A DNA stretch of 48,126 bases from Marinobacter excellens HL-55 (GTDB lineage Bacteria > Pseudomonadota > Gammaproteobacteria > Pseudomonadales > Oleiphilaceae). The DNA is taken from assembly GCA_001314845.1 (NCBI GenBank), contig LJZQ01000028.1, forward strand, positions 1-48,126, given 5' to 3'. A program made the translations under genes and the position numbers. Shown piece by piece: positions 32,486-40,733 of the stretch (position 1 is its first letter; the number at the start of each line of letters is the position of its first letter). The notes beneath the pieces are model-generated. The model made no database searches. It was not told the origin of the DNA and worked only from the letters and a program-made list of their open reading frames with translations.

Positions 32486-32934
32486 AGCGACAACGCCTCC
32501 ATTTCTGGCGGCATATCATCATCACCGGAGGCCTCATCCAGCCAGGCAAACCAACGTTCCTCGCTCCAGAGTTCCAATTTTTTACCCTGGCCGATCAACA
32601 TCAGTTTCTTCTCCAGATGGGCGTAGTGTCGCAATGTGGGTGGAACCAGAATACGCCCTGCGGAATCCAGTTCCATGGGCGCCGCATTCCCCAGAATCAG
32701 CCGCTGCAGTCGCCGAGCCGCTTTATTCATGTTCGGCAGCGCTTCGATCTGGGGCCGAAGCGTTTCCCAGGCCGGCTCCGGGTAAAGCAGAAGACAATGC
32801 TCTTCATCGGCGTTGGCAGTCAGAACAATACGGCCACCACAAAGCTGCGCGAGCTCTTCGCGCACCTTCGTCGGGATCGCCAGGCGACCCTTCGCGTCCA
32901 TATTGATGGCATGACTGCCAAGGAAATTACTCAT
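32482..32934 (-). CDS. mraZ: Transcriptional regulator MraZ
   Basis: Dimer-ring DNA-binding protein of the AbrB/MraZ fold that represses the dcw operon in E. coli by binding GTGG-type repeats in its own promoter. The 150-residue protein has two MraZ modules, each with a D-x3-R motif: DAKGR (about 13-17) and DSAGR (about 91-95). The boxes it should bind are seen directly upstream (32961-32994), so autoregulation is well supported from sequence. Confidence 0.96.
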   Translation of the reverse strand: MSNFLGSHAINMDAKGRLAIPTKVREELAQLCGGRIVLTANADEEHCLLLYPEPAWETLRPQIEALPNMNKAARRLQRLILGNAAPMELDSAGRILVPPTLRHYAHLEKKLMLIGQGKKLELWSEERWFAWLDEASGDDDMPPEMEALSL

Positions 32935-32960
32935 TTATGCCGTATCCAAGAGTATCTTTT

Positions 32961-32994
32961 CCACAAAAAACCACTAGAAACCACTTTTTCCCAC
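32961..32994 (-). promoter_or_regulatory. Four MraZ boxes
   Basis: On the minus strand four GTGG cores read GTGGG, GTGGT, GTGGT and GTGGA, with plus-strand CCAC at 32961, 32971, 32981 and 32991. The period is exactly 10 bp, one helical turn, with A/T-rich spacers. They start at about the predicted transcription start and end 26 bases before the mraZ ATG. Confidence 0.85.
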
Positions 32995-33002
32995 TTCCGC
33001 AC

Positions 33003-33031
33003 ACTATAGAAACACGCAATAGACAATGCAA
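33003..33031 (-). promoter_or_regulatory. mraZ (dcw cluster) promoter
   Basis: Minus-strand TTGCAT (33026-33031) and TATAGT (33003-33008) are 17 bases apart. Transcription would start near 32996, at the edge of the MraZ boxes. This is the main promoter visible for the whole mraZ-to-ftsZ block. Confidence 0.7.
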
Positions 33032-33061
33032 GCGCCGCAATCAGCGCCACACATGCAAAAG

Positions 33062-33238
33062 TTCCTTTAATGACAAGAGGTTACAAACGACAAACTTGCG
33101 AAAGGATTAAAAAGACGTAAAGAAAAGGAGAAAAAACAAGCACATGCAGAGAACTCTGCAGAGACAACCTAAGGTTTAAGATTTTTTGGGTATAACGGCT
33201 GCGTTATGAGAAGGATGCAAATCACGTAAGGGGAAAAT
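33062..33238. other. Non-coding AT-rich interval between rnpB and mraZ
   Basis: The whole gene-free stretch 32935-33238 is 304 bases. Its mraZ-proximal third holds the promoter and MraZ boxes. The rest (33062-33238) is A-rich on the plus strand and has no credible reading frame. It contains a 16-base hyphenated palindrome TGCAGAG-AA-CTCTGCA (33145-33160) and a hairpin ATAACG-GCTG-CGTTAT (33192-33207) beyond the rnpB 3' end. Neither hairpin has a U run on the minus strand. Confidence 0.5.
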
Positions 33239-33588
33239 GGCGAGCTCGCCGATAAGCCGGGTTCTGTCTTGGACAGTCATTCATCTAGGGCCTGCGTCAC
33301 CACAGGCCTCAAGCAACCTACCCGAATCCAGCGCGGGCCACGCCATAGGATTCCTATTTGGTCTTGCTCCAGGTGGGGTTTACCATCGCCGTGAACTGTT
33401 GCCAGCCACGCGGTGCGCTCTTACCGCACCATTTCACCCTTACCGGCACCCGAAGGCGCTTAGGCGGTTTACTTTCTGTTGCACTTTCCGTCGGCTCGCG
33501 CCGCCCAGGCGTTACCTGGCACCTTGCCCTGCGGAGCCCGGACTTTCCTCCCCCGGTAAAACCGGCGGCGACTGTCTGGCGAGCTCGG
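33239..33588 (-). ncRNA. rnpB: RNase P RNA (class A)
   Basis: Catalytic RNA of RNase P, which matures tRNA 5' ends. On the minus strand the universal GAGGAAAGTCCGGGC lies at 33536-33550, just after CAGACAGTCGCCG. The 3' universal segment ACAGAACCCGGCTTATCG is at 33250-33267. The ends pair as helix P1 (CGAGCTCGCC with GGCGAGCTCG). The length of about 350 bases fits class A RNAs. Ends are estimated from P1 and from the promoter at 33594-33622. A short U run (AUUUU) follows the P1 3' strand and may serve as terminator. Confidence 0.95.
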
Positions 33589-33593
33589 GGCCG

Positions 33594-33622
33594 ACAATAC
33601 CTCTGCGAAAGCCGCCATGCAA
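33594..33622 (-). promoter_or_regulatory. rnpB promoter
   Basis: Minus-strand TTGCAT (33617-33622) and TATTGT (33594-33599) with a 17-base spacer, ending about six bases before the RNA 5' end. The -35 begins four bases past the rsmI stop, so rsmI transcription would run into rnpB. Confidence 0.65.
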
Positions 33623-33626
33623 GGCT

Positions 33627-34499
33627 TTAATCTCTTTTCAGCTCGAGCGCTCGCTGATACAGTTCATTTTTGCCAAGACCGCTGACCTCCGCCGCAATCC
33701 GGGCCGCTTTTTTCACGGGTAATTCTTTAATCAAAAGCCCCAGCAACTTATCCGTATCCAACGACACGCCAGCACCAGCTGGCTCAGGGGCTGCGCCACG
33801 GACCATCACCACAAATTCACCACGGGCACCGTTGGGGTCGTCCTGCAAATCGACAAGCACCGACTCAGCACCACCACTATAAAAAGTCTCAAAGGTTTTG
33901 GTGAGCTCCCGCCCAAGCACGCACTCGCGATCCGCACCGAACACCGACACCAGGTCCTCCATCAGATCGATGATCCGATGGGGCGACTCATAAAACACCA
34001 GGGTTGCCGTCTCTCTCTCAAGATCCGTCAGCGCCGCTCTGCGACCGGAGCGTTTGGCTGGCAAAAATCCGGCAAACAGAAAACGATCGGTTGGCAACCC
34101 CGCCACCGACAAAGCCGCCACCAGAGCGCAAGCACCAGGGATTGGAGACACCTGAAACCCTGCCGCCCTGACCTCTCTCACCACAAGATAGCCCGGGTCT
34201 GAGATCAGCGGCGTGCCCGCGTCTGAAACCAGCGCCACCTGACGGCCTTCCGCCAGCAGCGCCAGTATCTTCTCGACTCGCCCTCGCTCATTGTGATCGT
34301 GCAGCGCCATCATCTGTTTACTGAGTCCAAGGTGCTGCAGCAGCCTGCCGGTATGCCGGGTATCCTCGGCAGCAATCAGATCAACCTTGGTCAGAATCTG
34401 TAGTGCCCTCTCGGACAGGTCATCCAGATTACCTATGGGCGTTGCTACCACATAGAGAACGCCTTCCTCTTCCTGCCTGACGCGATCAGAAACTGACAT
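33627..34499 (-). CDS. rsmI: 16S rRNA (cytidine(1402)-2'-O)-methyltransferase
   Basis: SAM-dependent 2'-O-methylation of C1402, completing the mark begun by RsmH. The 290-residue protein of the tetrapyrrole-methylase fold has LYVVATPIGNLDDLSERAL, AEDTRHTGRLLQHL, LVSDAGTPLISDPG and FAGFLPAKRSGRR, with the family's helical C-terminal tail. GGGAG lies seven bases before the ATG. It is divergent from lpoA as in E. coli (yraL and yraM), and no terminator separates it from rnpB. Confidence 0.97.
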   Translation of the reverse strand: MSVSDRVRQEEEGVLYVVATPIGNLDDLSERALQILTKVDLIAAEDTRHTGRLLQHLGLSKQMMALHDHNERGRVEKILALLAEGRQVALVSDAGTPLISDPGYLVVREVRAAGFQVSPIPGACALVAALSVAGLPTDRFLFAGFLPAKRSGRRAALTDLERETATLVFYESPHRIIDLMEDLVSVFGADRECVLGRELTKTFETFYSGGAESVLVDLQDDPNGARGEFVVMVRGAAPEPAGAGVSLDTDKLLGLLIKELPVKKAARIAAEVSGLGKNELYQRALELKRD

Positions 34500-34665
34500 G
34501 CACCTACTCCCGTTAATAAAAAAAGGAGCAAGATCAGATCACTCCCGAAACAACTCAACCGCGCCCATGACGAGCATGTCATGTGAAAAAGGCCCGGAGC
34601 TGGTAAACTTGCCACCTAAAGAGCGGCACCACAAGCCTAATGATCCGGAGACAGCCGAGCCTGCC

Positions 34666-36537
34666 ATGACAAAATACCGCAGCCATCGAATTATTTTTAC
34701 CCTGATCGCCCTGTTTACACTTCTTACAGCAGGTTGCGCCACCGTGAATCTGGACAGCCATGTCGCAGACACCCCGGAAAAAGCCCTTGAGCTGGCCGGC
34801 AGCGAGCGTGATCCGCTGACGGCCCAACGCTACCTGCTCCGGATTGCCAGCGACTTCCAGGATCGAGACAATCACACGGCGGCACGGCAAATTCTGCGCA
34901 GCGATCTTTTGAGCGAGGCAGGCGAAGGCATTGCCGACCAGAAGCGACTGCTGGCCATGGCCGGCGCAGTCGAGCTTCAGGACAGTGAATGGGCCCGGGA
35001 GTTGACCGCCGGCATTTCGCCGGATCAGTTCCTGAGTTATCCCAGCGACGTTATCGGGCGCGCTGCGGATCTGCAGGCACGCACCTTTGCATTGACCGGT
35101 GACTATCTCTCTGCGGCGCTATCCCTGATGCTGCTCAGCCAAACCGACAGCCAGAGCGATCCTCAGGAAGTTCACAGCCAGATCTGGCAATACCTCAAGA
35201 GCATACCGGGCGAGAAGCTCGCCGCTGCCTCTACCAATGCCATCGGCTTCGAGGAACAAGGCTGGCTTGAATTGGCCTCGACCCTCAGAGCACGGGGCGC
35301 CGGACTGGATGAACAAGGGCGCCTGATCCGGAGCTGGCAGAACAACTGGCCGGGCCATCCGGCCGCCCAGATTCTGCCCATGGAACTCAGTCTGCTGGCA
35401 GACCTGGCCACCAGCCGACCGGAGCGGATCGTTCTGGCGCTGCCGCTCCAAGGCTCTCTGGCCAGCGCGGGTCGAGCGATCCGGGACGGTTTTCTAGCAG
35501 CTTACTACAGCGATGAAAGCGTCGACCGCGAGCAAACCGACATACGGATACTGGATACGTCGACCAAAGCGTTTGCCGAACTCTACGGCGAGCTGGCGCA
35601 GCAACAGATTGACCTGATTGTCGGACCACTCGAAAAAGACGCATTGGCAGACCTGAGCAACATGAACACTCTTTCGGTACCGGTACTCGGTCTAAACTAC
35701 CTGCCATCCGGTAACCGGATTCCCGACGGATTGTACCAGTACGGCCTCTCTGCCGAGGACGAAGCTCGTCAGATTGCCGATCAACTCACCGATCGGGGAC
35801 TTCGACAAATACTGGTGCTTATCCCACAAGGAGAGTGGGGTGACCGGGTGGAGCAGGCACTGCTGCAGCGAATGGCAGACAACAGCGGCAAGGTTCTCGA
35901 GATTGAGCGTTTCTTCCCTGAAGACAACTTCCGCTCAGTAAGCGCAGATTTGTTAGGCGTAACCACCTCAAGACAGCGAGCGATTCAGGTTGAGCGCACC
36001 ATCGGCATGAACGTCGAATTTGAACCTCGGCGGCGCCAGGATGCAGAAGCAATCGTGTTGGTCGCCGAACCTACCGTGGCCCGCCAATTCAATCCGCTGT
36101 TTGCCTTTTATTTCGCCGGCGACCTTCCTGTCTATTCACCGTCCATCGTCTACGAAGGCACGCCTGACCCGAGCCGAGATCGCGATCTCAACCGCGTAAC
36201 ATTCACCGAGATCCCATGGGTATTGGCAGAAGACAACCCCCTTCGCGATCAGGCCGAGCAATATTTGAGCGGAACGCGCGGACAATTAGGCAGACTGTTC
36301 GCAATGGGCGCAGATGCCTGGCAGTTGAGCAAACGACTCCCGTTGCTACGACAGATTGAAGATGCCACCATTGAAGGTCAGACCGGCTTACTCAGCATGA
36401 CATCAGACGGCGTGATCCACAGAAAGCAGTTGTGGGCCCAGTTCCGCAGCGGAAGACCCGTCTTGTCACCGGAGCTCAATCGGCGGGAGTCGACGGAAGA
36501 ATCCACAGACAACGAGGCTCGCGCCCTCAACCTCTAG
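34666..36537 (+). CDS. lpoA: LpoA family outer-membrane lipoprotein, PBP1A activator
   Basis: LppC/YraM-type lipoprotein that reaches from the outer membrane to activate PBP1A in E. coli. The start at 34666 gives a clean lipoprotein signal: basic MTKYRSHR, hydrophobic core, lipobox LTAGC with C24. Residue +2 is Ala, allowing outer-membrane sorting. An upstream in-frame start at 34498 would bury the signal and is rejected. The rest (623 codons in all) is an N-terminal TPR-like helical half and a C-terminal periplasmic-binding-protein-like half (from about IVLALPLQGSLASAGRAIRDG). It heads lpoA-yraN-diaA. Confidence 0.92.
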   Translation: MTKYRSHRIIFTLIALFTLLTAGCATVNLDSHVADTPEKALELAGSERDPLTAQRYLLRIASDFQDRDNHTAARQILRSDLLSEAGEGIADQKRLLAMAGAVELQDSEWARELTAGISPDQFLSYPSDVIGRAADLQARTFALTGDYLSAALSLMLLSQTDSQSDPQEVHSQIWQYLKSIPGEKLAAASTNAIGFEEQGWLELASTLRARGAGLDEQGRLIRSWQNNWPGHPAAQILPMELSLLADLATSRPERIVLALPLQGSLASAGRAIRDGFLAAYYSDESVDREQTDIRILDTSTKAFAELYGELAQQQIDLIVGPLEKDALADLSNMNTLSVPVLGLNYLPSGNRIPDGLYQYGLSAEDEARQIADQLTDRGLRQILVLIPQGEWGDRVEQALLQRMADNSGKVLEIERFFPEDNFRSVSADLLGVTTSRQRAIQVERTIGMNVEFEPRRRQDAEAIVLVAEPTVARQFNPLFAFYFAGDLPVYSPSIVYEGTPDPSRDRDLNRVTFTEIPWVLAEDNPLRDQAEQYLSGTRGQLGRLFAMGADAWQLSKRLPLLRQIEDATIEGQTGLLSMTSDGVIHRKQLWAQFRSGRPVLSPELNRRESTEESTDNEARALNL

Positions 36538-36549
36538 GAGACTCAAGCC

Positions 36550-36915
36550 ATGGAAGGCAGCCGCGAGATCGGCACCTACTATGAAGGCGTTGCTGCACGC
36601 TATCTCGCCAGCCACGGCGTCACCATTCTGGACCGGAACGTCTACAATCGGGGTGGCGAGATCGATCTCATTGGCCGCGATGGCGACGCCCTGGTTTTTT
36701 TCGAAGTGCGATATCGCGGGGCCGAGAGCCTGGTCGATCCGGCCAGCTCGATAACCTATGGCAAACAACGCCGACTGGTGCGGGCCGCCTCTTATTACTT
36801 ACACCGGCACCAACTCTGGAACATGCCCTCCCGGATCGACGTTGTGGCGATCATGCCGGGTACCACCCGGAAATACCGGGTACAATGGATCAGAAACGCA
36901 ATCCAGGCAGATTAA
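36550..36915 (+). CDS. yraN: YraN / UPF0102 family nuclease-like protein
   Basis: Small protein of the UPF0102 family with a PD-(D/E)XK-type core; its function is not established. The 121-residue product shows GGEIDLIGRDG and FFEVRYRG, the candidate metal-binding D and E-x-R/K residues, and an early conserved GTYYEGVAARYLASHG. Arginine in place of lysine (EVRYR) also occurs in E. coli YraN as I recall it. It starts 12 bases after lpoA, and diaA follows eight bases later. Confidence 0.92.
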   Translation: MEGSREIGTYYEGVAARYLASHGVTILDRNVYNRGGEIDLIGRDGDALVFFEVRYRGAESLVDPASSITYGKQRRLVRAASYYLHRHQLWNMPSRIDVVAIMPGTTRKYRVQWIRNAIQAD

Positions 36916-36923
36916 CCGAAACA

Positions 36924-37514
36924 ATGACCGACACCGCACAGAAAATTAATCAGTGGTTTGCCAACCACATGGAGCAAACAGCTCAAGCCGCGACCACCGC
37001 CGGCCCAGACATCGAAGAGGTGTCTGATGCCTTTGTCGCCACCTTGCTTCAGGACGGCAAGATCATCGCTTGCGCCAACGGCAATGCCAACATCCTCGCC
37101 CAGTATTTTTGCACCGCGCTGCTCAATCGCTTCGAACAGGATCGGCCGGCGTTACCGGCGATCAACCTCGGTGCGGACGCCACCACCTATTCGGCAATAT
37201 GCCGGGACAACCGCTTCAACGACACCTTTTCGCGCCAGGTCAGAGCCATTGGTAAACCCGGCGACCTGCTCTTCGTTGTGGTAGATGATGGCCATAAAGC
37301 AAACCTGATTCAGGCCATCCAGGCAGCACATGACCGCGAGATGCGAGTGGTCGTGTTGAGCGCTCGGGAAAAATCAGACATCACATCGCTCATGCACCCC
37401 GAGGATCACGAAATTGCGCTGAACGATCTGTCCCCGCATGAAGCGACGCCACTTATGCTGCTGATCATCAACACGCTGTGCGATCTGGTTGATCACAAGC
37501 TATTTGGAGGGTAA
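36924..37514 (+). CDS. diaA: DiaA-like SIS-domain protein with altered binding motifs
   Basis: By synteny and full-length similarity this is DiaA/YraO, which in E. coli binds DnaA and promotes timely initiation. The 196-residue product is a single SIS domain. The phosphosugar loops are changed: GNGTSA-type becomes ANGNANI (51-57), and ISTRGNS-type becomes VVDDGHK (119-125), so sugar-phosphate binding is unlikely. The C-terminal half, including LIINTLCDLVDHKLFGG, stays close to DiaA. The start at 36924 is taken over one at 36885, which lies in yraN. GmhA is the alternative family but the key serines are missing. Confidence 0.85.
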   Translation: MTDTAQKINQWFANHMEQTAQAATTAGPDIEEVSDAFVATLLQDGKIIACANGNANILAQYFCTALLNRFEQDRPALPAINLGADATTYSAICRDNRFNDTFSRQVRAIGKPGDLLFVVVDDGHKANLIQAIQAAHDREMRVVVLSAREKSDITSLMHPEDHEIALNDLSPHEATPLMLLIINTLCDLVDHKLFGG

Positions 37515-37546
37515 TAAAAAAGCCGGCTGACGCCGGCTTTTTTATT
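37513..37546. terminator. Bidirectional terminator between diaA and sspB
   Basis: AGCCGGC-TGAC-GCCGGCT flanked by six A on the left and six T on the right, so it works in both directions. It overlaps both stop codons: the diaA TAA at 37512-37514 and the sspB TAA at 37542-37544. Confidence 0.93.
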
Positions 37547-37952
37547 TCACTACTTTCAAGGTTGGTCGCCCACTGGGACGCTCATCCGATCGGCGACCGG
37601 CAGAAGACTCAGAGTCCGAACTACCTTCCGGGTCTGGGGAGCCTGGCTCGCTGCCAAATACCATGCCTTCACCATTCTCTTTGGCGTAAATCGCCATAAC
37701 GGCCTGCAACGGGATGAATACCTGCATGGGCACACCGCCAAAGCGAGCGCTGAACTCAAGTGCACCGTTACCAATCACCAGACTACGAACAGCCCCCGGA
37801 CTGATGTTCAGCACAATCTGCCCATTAGCCACGTGCTCTGTAGGCACCTGAACACCCTGAACGCCTGCATCCACCACAATATAGGGGGTGCAGTCATTAT
37901 CCAGAATCCACTCGTTCAGCGAACGTACAAGATAGGGCCGACTAGACGTCAT
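37542..37952 (-). CDS. sspB: ClpXP protease specificity-enhancing factor SspB
   Basis: Adaptor delivering ssrA-tagged proteins to ClpXP. The 136-residue product has the dimeric substrate-binding domain (RPYLVRSLNEWILDNDCTPY, SARFGG, FIPLQAVMAIYAKENG), an acidic/serine-rich flexible linker (about 101-125), and the C-terminal ClpX-docking peptide GRPTLKVVK, close to the E. coli RVVK tail. The start at 37952 is chosen because SspB homology begins there; a start at 38069 would lie in sspA. It follows sspA as in E. coli. Confidence 0.95.
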   Translation of the reverse strand: MTSSRPYLVRSLNEWILDNDCTPYIVVDAGVQGVQVPTEHVANGQIVLNISPGAVRSLVIGNGALEFSARFGGVPMQVFIPLQAVMAIYAKENGEGMVFGSEPGSPDPEGSSDSESSAGRRSDERPSGRPTLKVVK

Positions 37953-38010
37953 GGTGATACTGTTATCAGGCACTGCAACAACTCCTGCTCCGGTATCCGG
38001 GCTTTGCCAA

Positions 38011-38640
38011 TCAGCTGCGAATATCTTCTTCCAGATCCGAAAGGCTCGCCTTGAACCCTTCGCGGGCAAAGATACTGTCCATGTACTTTTGCAGGGGCTT
38101 GGCCTGCTTATCGCTCATGTCGATACCCAAAGCAGGCAAACGCCAGAGAAGCGGAGCAATGCAACAGTCGACGATGGTGAACTCTTCTGAAAGGAAGAAC
38201 GGCATCTCGGCAAACAGTGGGCCAGCTGCCAGCAAGCTTTCCTTCAGCTCTTTGCGAGCCGCATCCGACGCTTTACCCGTCGGCTGCGCAAGGATCTGAT
38301 CAACCAGTCTGCACCAGTCTTTCTGAATACGATGAATCATCAAGCGGCTGTTTGCCCTGGCAACCGGGTAAACCGGCAACAATGGCGGGTGCGGGAAACG
38401 CTCATCCAGATATTCCATCATGATGTTGGGCTCGTAAAGCACGAGATCCCGGTCCACCAGCGTTGGCAGGGCGTTGTACGGATTCAGGTCGGCCAGTTCT
38501 CCCGGCGGGTTATCTGGATCCACATCTACAATATCAACGGTAACACCCTTCTCTGCCAGTACAATGCGCACACGGTGGCTGTAATGACTGGCCGGATCCG
38601 AGAAAAACGTCATTGATGACCGCTTGGTCACAACGCCCAT
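38011..38640 (-). CDS. sspA: Stringent starvation protein A
   Basis: RNA polymerase-associated protein with a glutathione-S-transferase fold that tunes transcription in stationary phase and acid or starvation stress. The 209-residue product begins [25 protein letters not shown] and has the thioredoxin-like N-domain ([37 protein letters not shown]) and an all-helical C-domain. The PHP motif in that first domain is the surface that contacts sigma-70 in E. coli. It lies beyond the petC terminator, so it needs its own promoter in the 105-base gap; none was clear. Confidence 0.95.
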   Translation of the reverse strand: MGVVTKRSSMTFFSDPASHYSHRVRIVLAEKGVTVDIVDVDPDNPPGELADLNPYNALPTLVDRDLVLYEPNIMMEYLDERFPHPPLLPVYPVARANSRLMIHRIQKDWCRLVDQILAQPTGKASDAARKELKESLLAAGPLFAEMPFFLSEEFTIVDCCIAPLLWRLPALGIDMSDKQAKPLQKYMDSIFAREGFKASLSDLEEDIRS

Positions 38641-38680
38641 ATAACTACCTCACGATTCTGAAAATCGAAACAATACACAA

Positions 38681-38719
38681 ACGCAAAATTCCAGCGAACC
38701 TTACCGGCCCGCTGGAATT
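38681..38719 (-). terminator. Intrinsic terminator after petC
   Basis: AATTCCAGCG (38687-38696) and CGCTGGAATT (38710-38719) form a perfect 10-pair stem. In minus-strand RNA it runs into UUUUGCGUUU. It closes the bc1 operon and separates it from sspA. Confidence 0.8.
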
Positions 38720-38745
38720 CAGGATTGAGGATTATACCCTAAATC

Positions 38746-39501
38746 TTAATGTACGTCTTTCCAGTACTCGCGGTTAAGCAGGTACGCAAAGATGAAGAAG
38801 ATCGCCACAAAGATCAGCACGAAAATACCAAGACGCTCGCGCTCAACCTTCACTGGATCTCCCATGTAGGACATGAAGTTGGTCAGGTCCCACATCGCAC
38901 GATCAAAGTCTGCAGAAGACATGCTTCCCTCAATGGCGTACTCAGGGCATACATCAGAATTATTGATGTTGCCACTGAGAGGCTCAACAGAGGCGCCAAC
39001 ACCGATCTTCGGCTCTACGGCACACAGGCCCTGCATCTCTACCATCACGTGCGGCATACCAACGTTGTCGAATACCACGTTGTTCACACCCAGTGGGCGC
39101 GAGTCGTCCTTGTAGAAACCTCTCAGGTACGAGTACACCCAGGATTCACCACGCACACGCGTAACCAGAGTCAAGTCGGGTGGCGGAGCGCCGAACCAGC
39201 CGGCTGCCATGTCTTTGCTCATGGAGATCTTCATCAACTCACCAATCTTGGCGCCGGTGAAAATCAGGTTTTCCTCGAACAGCTCAGCCGGAATCTCTAG
39301 GTCATCCGACACCCGCTTATAGCGAGCGTACTCCATGGAGTGGCACCCCATGCAGTAGTTGGTGAACAGAGCAGCACCACTCTGCAGAGATTCCTTGTTG
39401 GTGTGATCCGGCTTCATGGTATCCAGAGGACCGCCGGGAGCAGCTGCCAGCCCGAGGGCCGGCAGGATCGCGATGAAAAGACCAAAAATCAGCTTTCTCA
39501 T
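38746..39501 (-). CDS. petC: Cytochrome c1 of the bc1 complex
   Basis: Heme c subunit that passes electrons from the Rieske protein to soluble or membrane cytochrome c. The 251-residue product has a Sec signal peptide (about 1-20), heme-binding CMGCH (C50, C53, H54) and one C-terminal membrane anchor (IFVLIFVAIFFIFAYLL type) followed by NREYWKDVH. The start shares a base with the petB stop (TAATG). An upstream in-frame start at 39699 lies in petB and is rejected. The axial methionine is probably in PHVMVEM, by position. Confidence 0.95.
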   Translation of the reverse strand: MRKLIFGLFIAILPALGLAAAPGGPLDTMKPDHTNKESLQSGAALFTNYCMGCHSMEYARYKRVSDDLEIPAELFEENLIFTGAKIGELMKISMSKDMAAGWFGAPPPDLTLVTRVRGESWVYSYLRGFYKDDSRPLGVNNVVFDNVGMPHVMVEMQGLCAVEPKIGVGASVEPLSGNINNSDVCPEYAIEGSMSSADFDRAMWDLTNFMSYMGDPVKVERERLGIFVLIFVAIFFIFAYLLNREYWKDVH

Positions 39502-40733
39502 TATCCTGTCACCCTCTCTGGCACTGGCTTGGTTTTTTCCATGCGCGTGTAGAACGGCATGAGGATAAAGTAGAGGAAGTACAGCACCGTCAGAATCTGG
39601 GCAGCAATGGTACGACCTTCTGTAGCGGGCACAATACCCAGATAGCCGAGCACCACGAAGCTCACCACAAAGATTGCCAGTGCTATCTTGCTCAACCAAC
39701 CTTTATAGCGGATAGAGCGAACAGGGCTCTTGTCGAGCCAGGGCAGCACGAACAGAATCGCAATTGCCGCGCCCATCACAACCACACCCCAGAACTTCGC
39801 ATCCAGACCAAACAGGTCCACCGTCACCGCACGCAGCATGGCGTAGAAGGGCGTGAAGTACCAGACCGGTGCAATGTGCTCAGGCGTCTTCAGGTTATTC
39901 GCCGGCTCGAAGTTTGGCTTCTCAAGGAACAAGCCACCCATCTCAGGGAAGTAAAACACCACAATAAAGAAGATAAAGAAGAACACGCCCACACCCATCA
40001 GGTCATGCACGCTGTAATAAGGATGGAACGGGATACCGTCTTTCGGAATACCGTTTTCGTCCTTGTTCTTCTTGATATCGATACCGTCAGGGTTGTTCGA
40101 ACCCACCTCATGCAAAGCAAGAATGTGCAGGACAACCAGACCCAACAACACAATTGGCAGCGCAACGACGTGCAGGGCGAAGAACCGGTTCAGTGTAATA
40201 CCAGAAATCAGATAGTCACCACGGATCCAGAGGGAGAGATCCTCACCGATCACCGGGATCGCACCAAACAGGTTAACGATAACCTGGGCACCCCAGTAAG
40301 ACATCTGACCCCAAGGCAGCAAGTAGCCCATGAAGGCTTCAGCCATCAGCACCAAGTAGATCAGCATGCCGAAAATCCAGATCAGCTCTCGGGGCTTCTG
40401 ATAAGAGCCGTACATCAGACCGCGGAACATGTGGAGATAGACCACCACAAAAAACGCAGAGGCGCCGGTAGAGTGCAGGTAGCGCAACAGCCAGCCCCAC
40501 TCGACATCACGCATGATGTACTCAACAGAGGCAAAGGCACCTTCCGCTGAGGGGTTGTAGCTCATAGTCAACCAGATACCTGTCACCAACTGGTTGACCA
40601 GAACCAGCATCGCCAGGGAGCCGAAGAAGTACCAGAAATTGAAGTTCTTGGGCGCATAATACTTCGCCAGATGCTTATTCCAGGCGTCAACGATTGGCAG
40701 ACGCTCGTCTACCCAATTCACCAGCTTGTTCAT
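39501..40733 (-). CDS. petB: Cytochrome b of the bc1 complex
   Basis: Quinol-oxidising core subunit. The 410-residue protein has eight or so membrane helices. The four heme ligands fit H87/H188 and H101/H203 (RYLHSTG, YLHMF, FFALHVV, VVLHILA). The quinol-oxidation motif, PEWY in many bc1 complexes, is PVWY here (289-292). Its start overlaps the petA stop by one base (TAATG), and its own stop overlaps petC the same way. The protein is a single chain, not the split b6/subunit IV form. Confidence 0.97.
   Translation of the reverse strand: MNKLVNWVDERLPIVDAWNKHLAKYYAPKNFNFWYFFGSLAMLVLVNQLVTGIWLTMSYNPSAEGAFASVEYIMRDVEWGWLLRYLHSTGASAFFVVVYLHMFRGLMYGSYQKPRELIWIFGMLIYLVLMAEAFMGYLLPWGQMSYWGAQVIVNLFGAIPVIGEDLSLWIRGDYLISGITLNRFFALHVVALPIVLLGLVVLHILALHEVGSNNPDGIDIKKNKDENGIPKDGIPFHPYYSVHDLMGVGVFFFIFFIVVFYFPEMGGLFLEKPNFEPANNLKTPEHIAPVWYFTPFYAMLRAVTVDLFGLDAKFWGVVVMGAAIAILFVLPWLDKSPVRSIRYKGWLSKIALAIFVVSFVVLGYLGIVPATEGRTIAAQILTVLYFLYFILMPFYTRMEKTKPVPERVTG

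Noticed and set aside
34500..34665. N-terminal extension of lpoA back to 34498
   Set aside because: It would place 56 polar residues ahead of a clear lipoprotein signal peptide; the ATG at 34666 gives a proper lipobox at C24.
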